The notes below the pieces were generated by a model. The model did no database searches and was not told the origin of the DNA. It worked only from the letters and a program-made list of their open reading frames with translations. Made by a program: the position numbers and the translations under genes. Below, in pieces: positions 24,051 to 24,077 of a DNA stretch of 24,077 nucleotides. Each line of letters starts with the position of its first letter. The first letter of the stretch is position 1. Source of the stretch: CAZQSS01 sp964596405 (GTDB taxonomy: Bacteria; Patescibacteriota; Patescibacteriia; Magasanikbacterales; UBA10003); contig CAZQSS010000012.1 of NCBI GenBank assembly GCA_964596405.1, forward strand, positions 1 to 24,077, written 5' to 3'.

Positions 24051-24075
24051 CCCCCCTAAAGACTTCTTCGGGGGT
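24051..24075. other. GC-rich hairpin at the window edge
   Basis: CCCCCC ... GGGGG arms (24051-24056/24070-24074) with no T run in the direction visible. It could be the end of an upstream gene's transcript or a partial repeat. The window ends here. Confidence 0.3.
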
Positions 24076-24077
24076 GG

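Overview
The window reads as a chromosomal segment of a Candidate Phyla Radiation (Patescibacteria, Parcubacteria-like) bacterium. This is inferred from four things. The core proteins are compact: an archaeal-type UMP kinase, ComEC split into two polypeptides, and L10/L12. Most minus-strand genes have no Shine-Dalgarno (SD) sequence. Palindromic repeats of the kind common in these genomes interrupt or extend genes (peptides such as VIPAKAGIQ, LPAGRQA, SFAKASDDK). Single-domain cell-envelope proteins are frequent. No tRNA, rRNA, CRISPR array, transposase or phage gene was found.

Layout. 1-1957 (minus): a GT4 glycosyltransferase and a LabA-like NYN-domain protein, with a promoter/terminator pair on the plus strand between them that could make a ~77-nt RNA. 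2140-2583 (plus): a cysteine-rich orphan. 2729-3810 (minus): rplJ-rplL behind a complete L10 leader with an intrinsic terminator ending at the rplJ start codon. 3857-4916 (minus): an M14/AstE-like metallopeptidase with a ~145-nt leader closed by an 18-bp stem. 4989-5285 (minus): a 72-aa protein with its own promoter, SD and terminator. 5289-6986 (minus): L,D-transpeptidase, a 46-aa Cys-rich basic protein, and pyrH. 7021-9675 (plus): a small membrane protein, an SPFH/band-7 protein, a structured intergenic region, and a 199-aa membrane protein. 9689-16440 (minus): leuS, comEC core, ComEC-type metallo-beta-lactamase and a large HExxH protein in overlapping or closely spaced order. 16541-16940: a TrpR-like regulator bracketed by two near-identical 30-bp palindromes. 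16979-18857 (minus): EamA transporter and a GH-A-like glycosidase. 18991-24016 (minus): infB, a PRTase-like protein, trxA and a Glu/Leu-type dehydrogenase, separated by repeats.

How it fits together. Translation functions (LeuS, IF2, L10, L12), nucleotide metabolism (UMP kinase), DNA uptake (ComEC parts), and envelope work (L,D-transpeptidase, glycosyltransferase, SPFH) are interleaved. The most interesting content is regulatory. The infB leader has a segment that can pair either locally or with the sequence abutting the start codon. The rplJ leader has terminator and antiterminator pairings. The TrpR-like gene has paired operators. Two other intergenic regions have multi-helix structure. Five loci (2140, 4989, 7124, 7425 and 9028) carry strong SD sequences while most neighbours have none, suggesting two modes of translation initiation or different gene origins.
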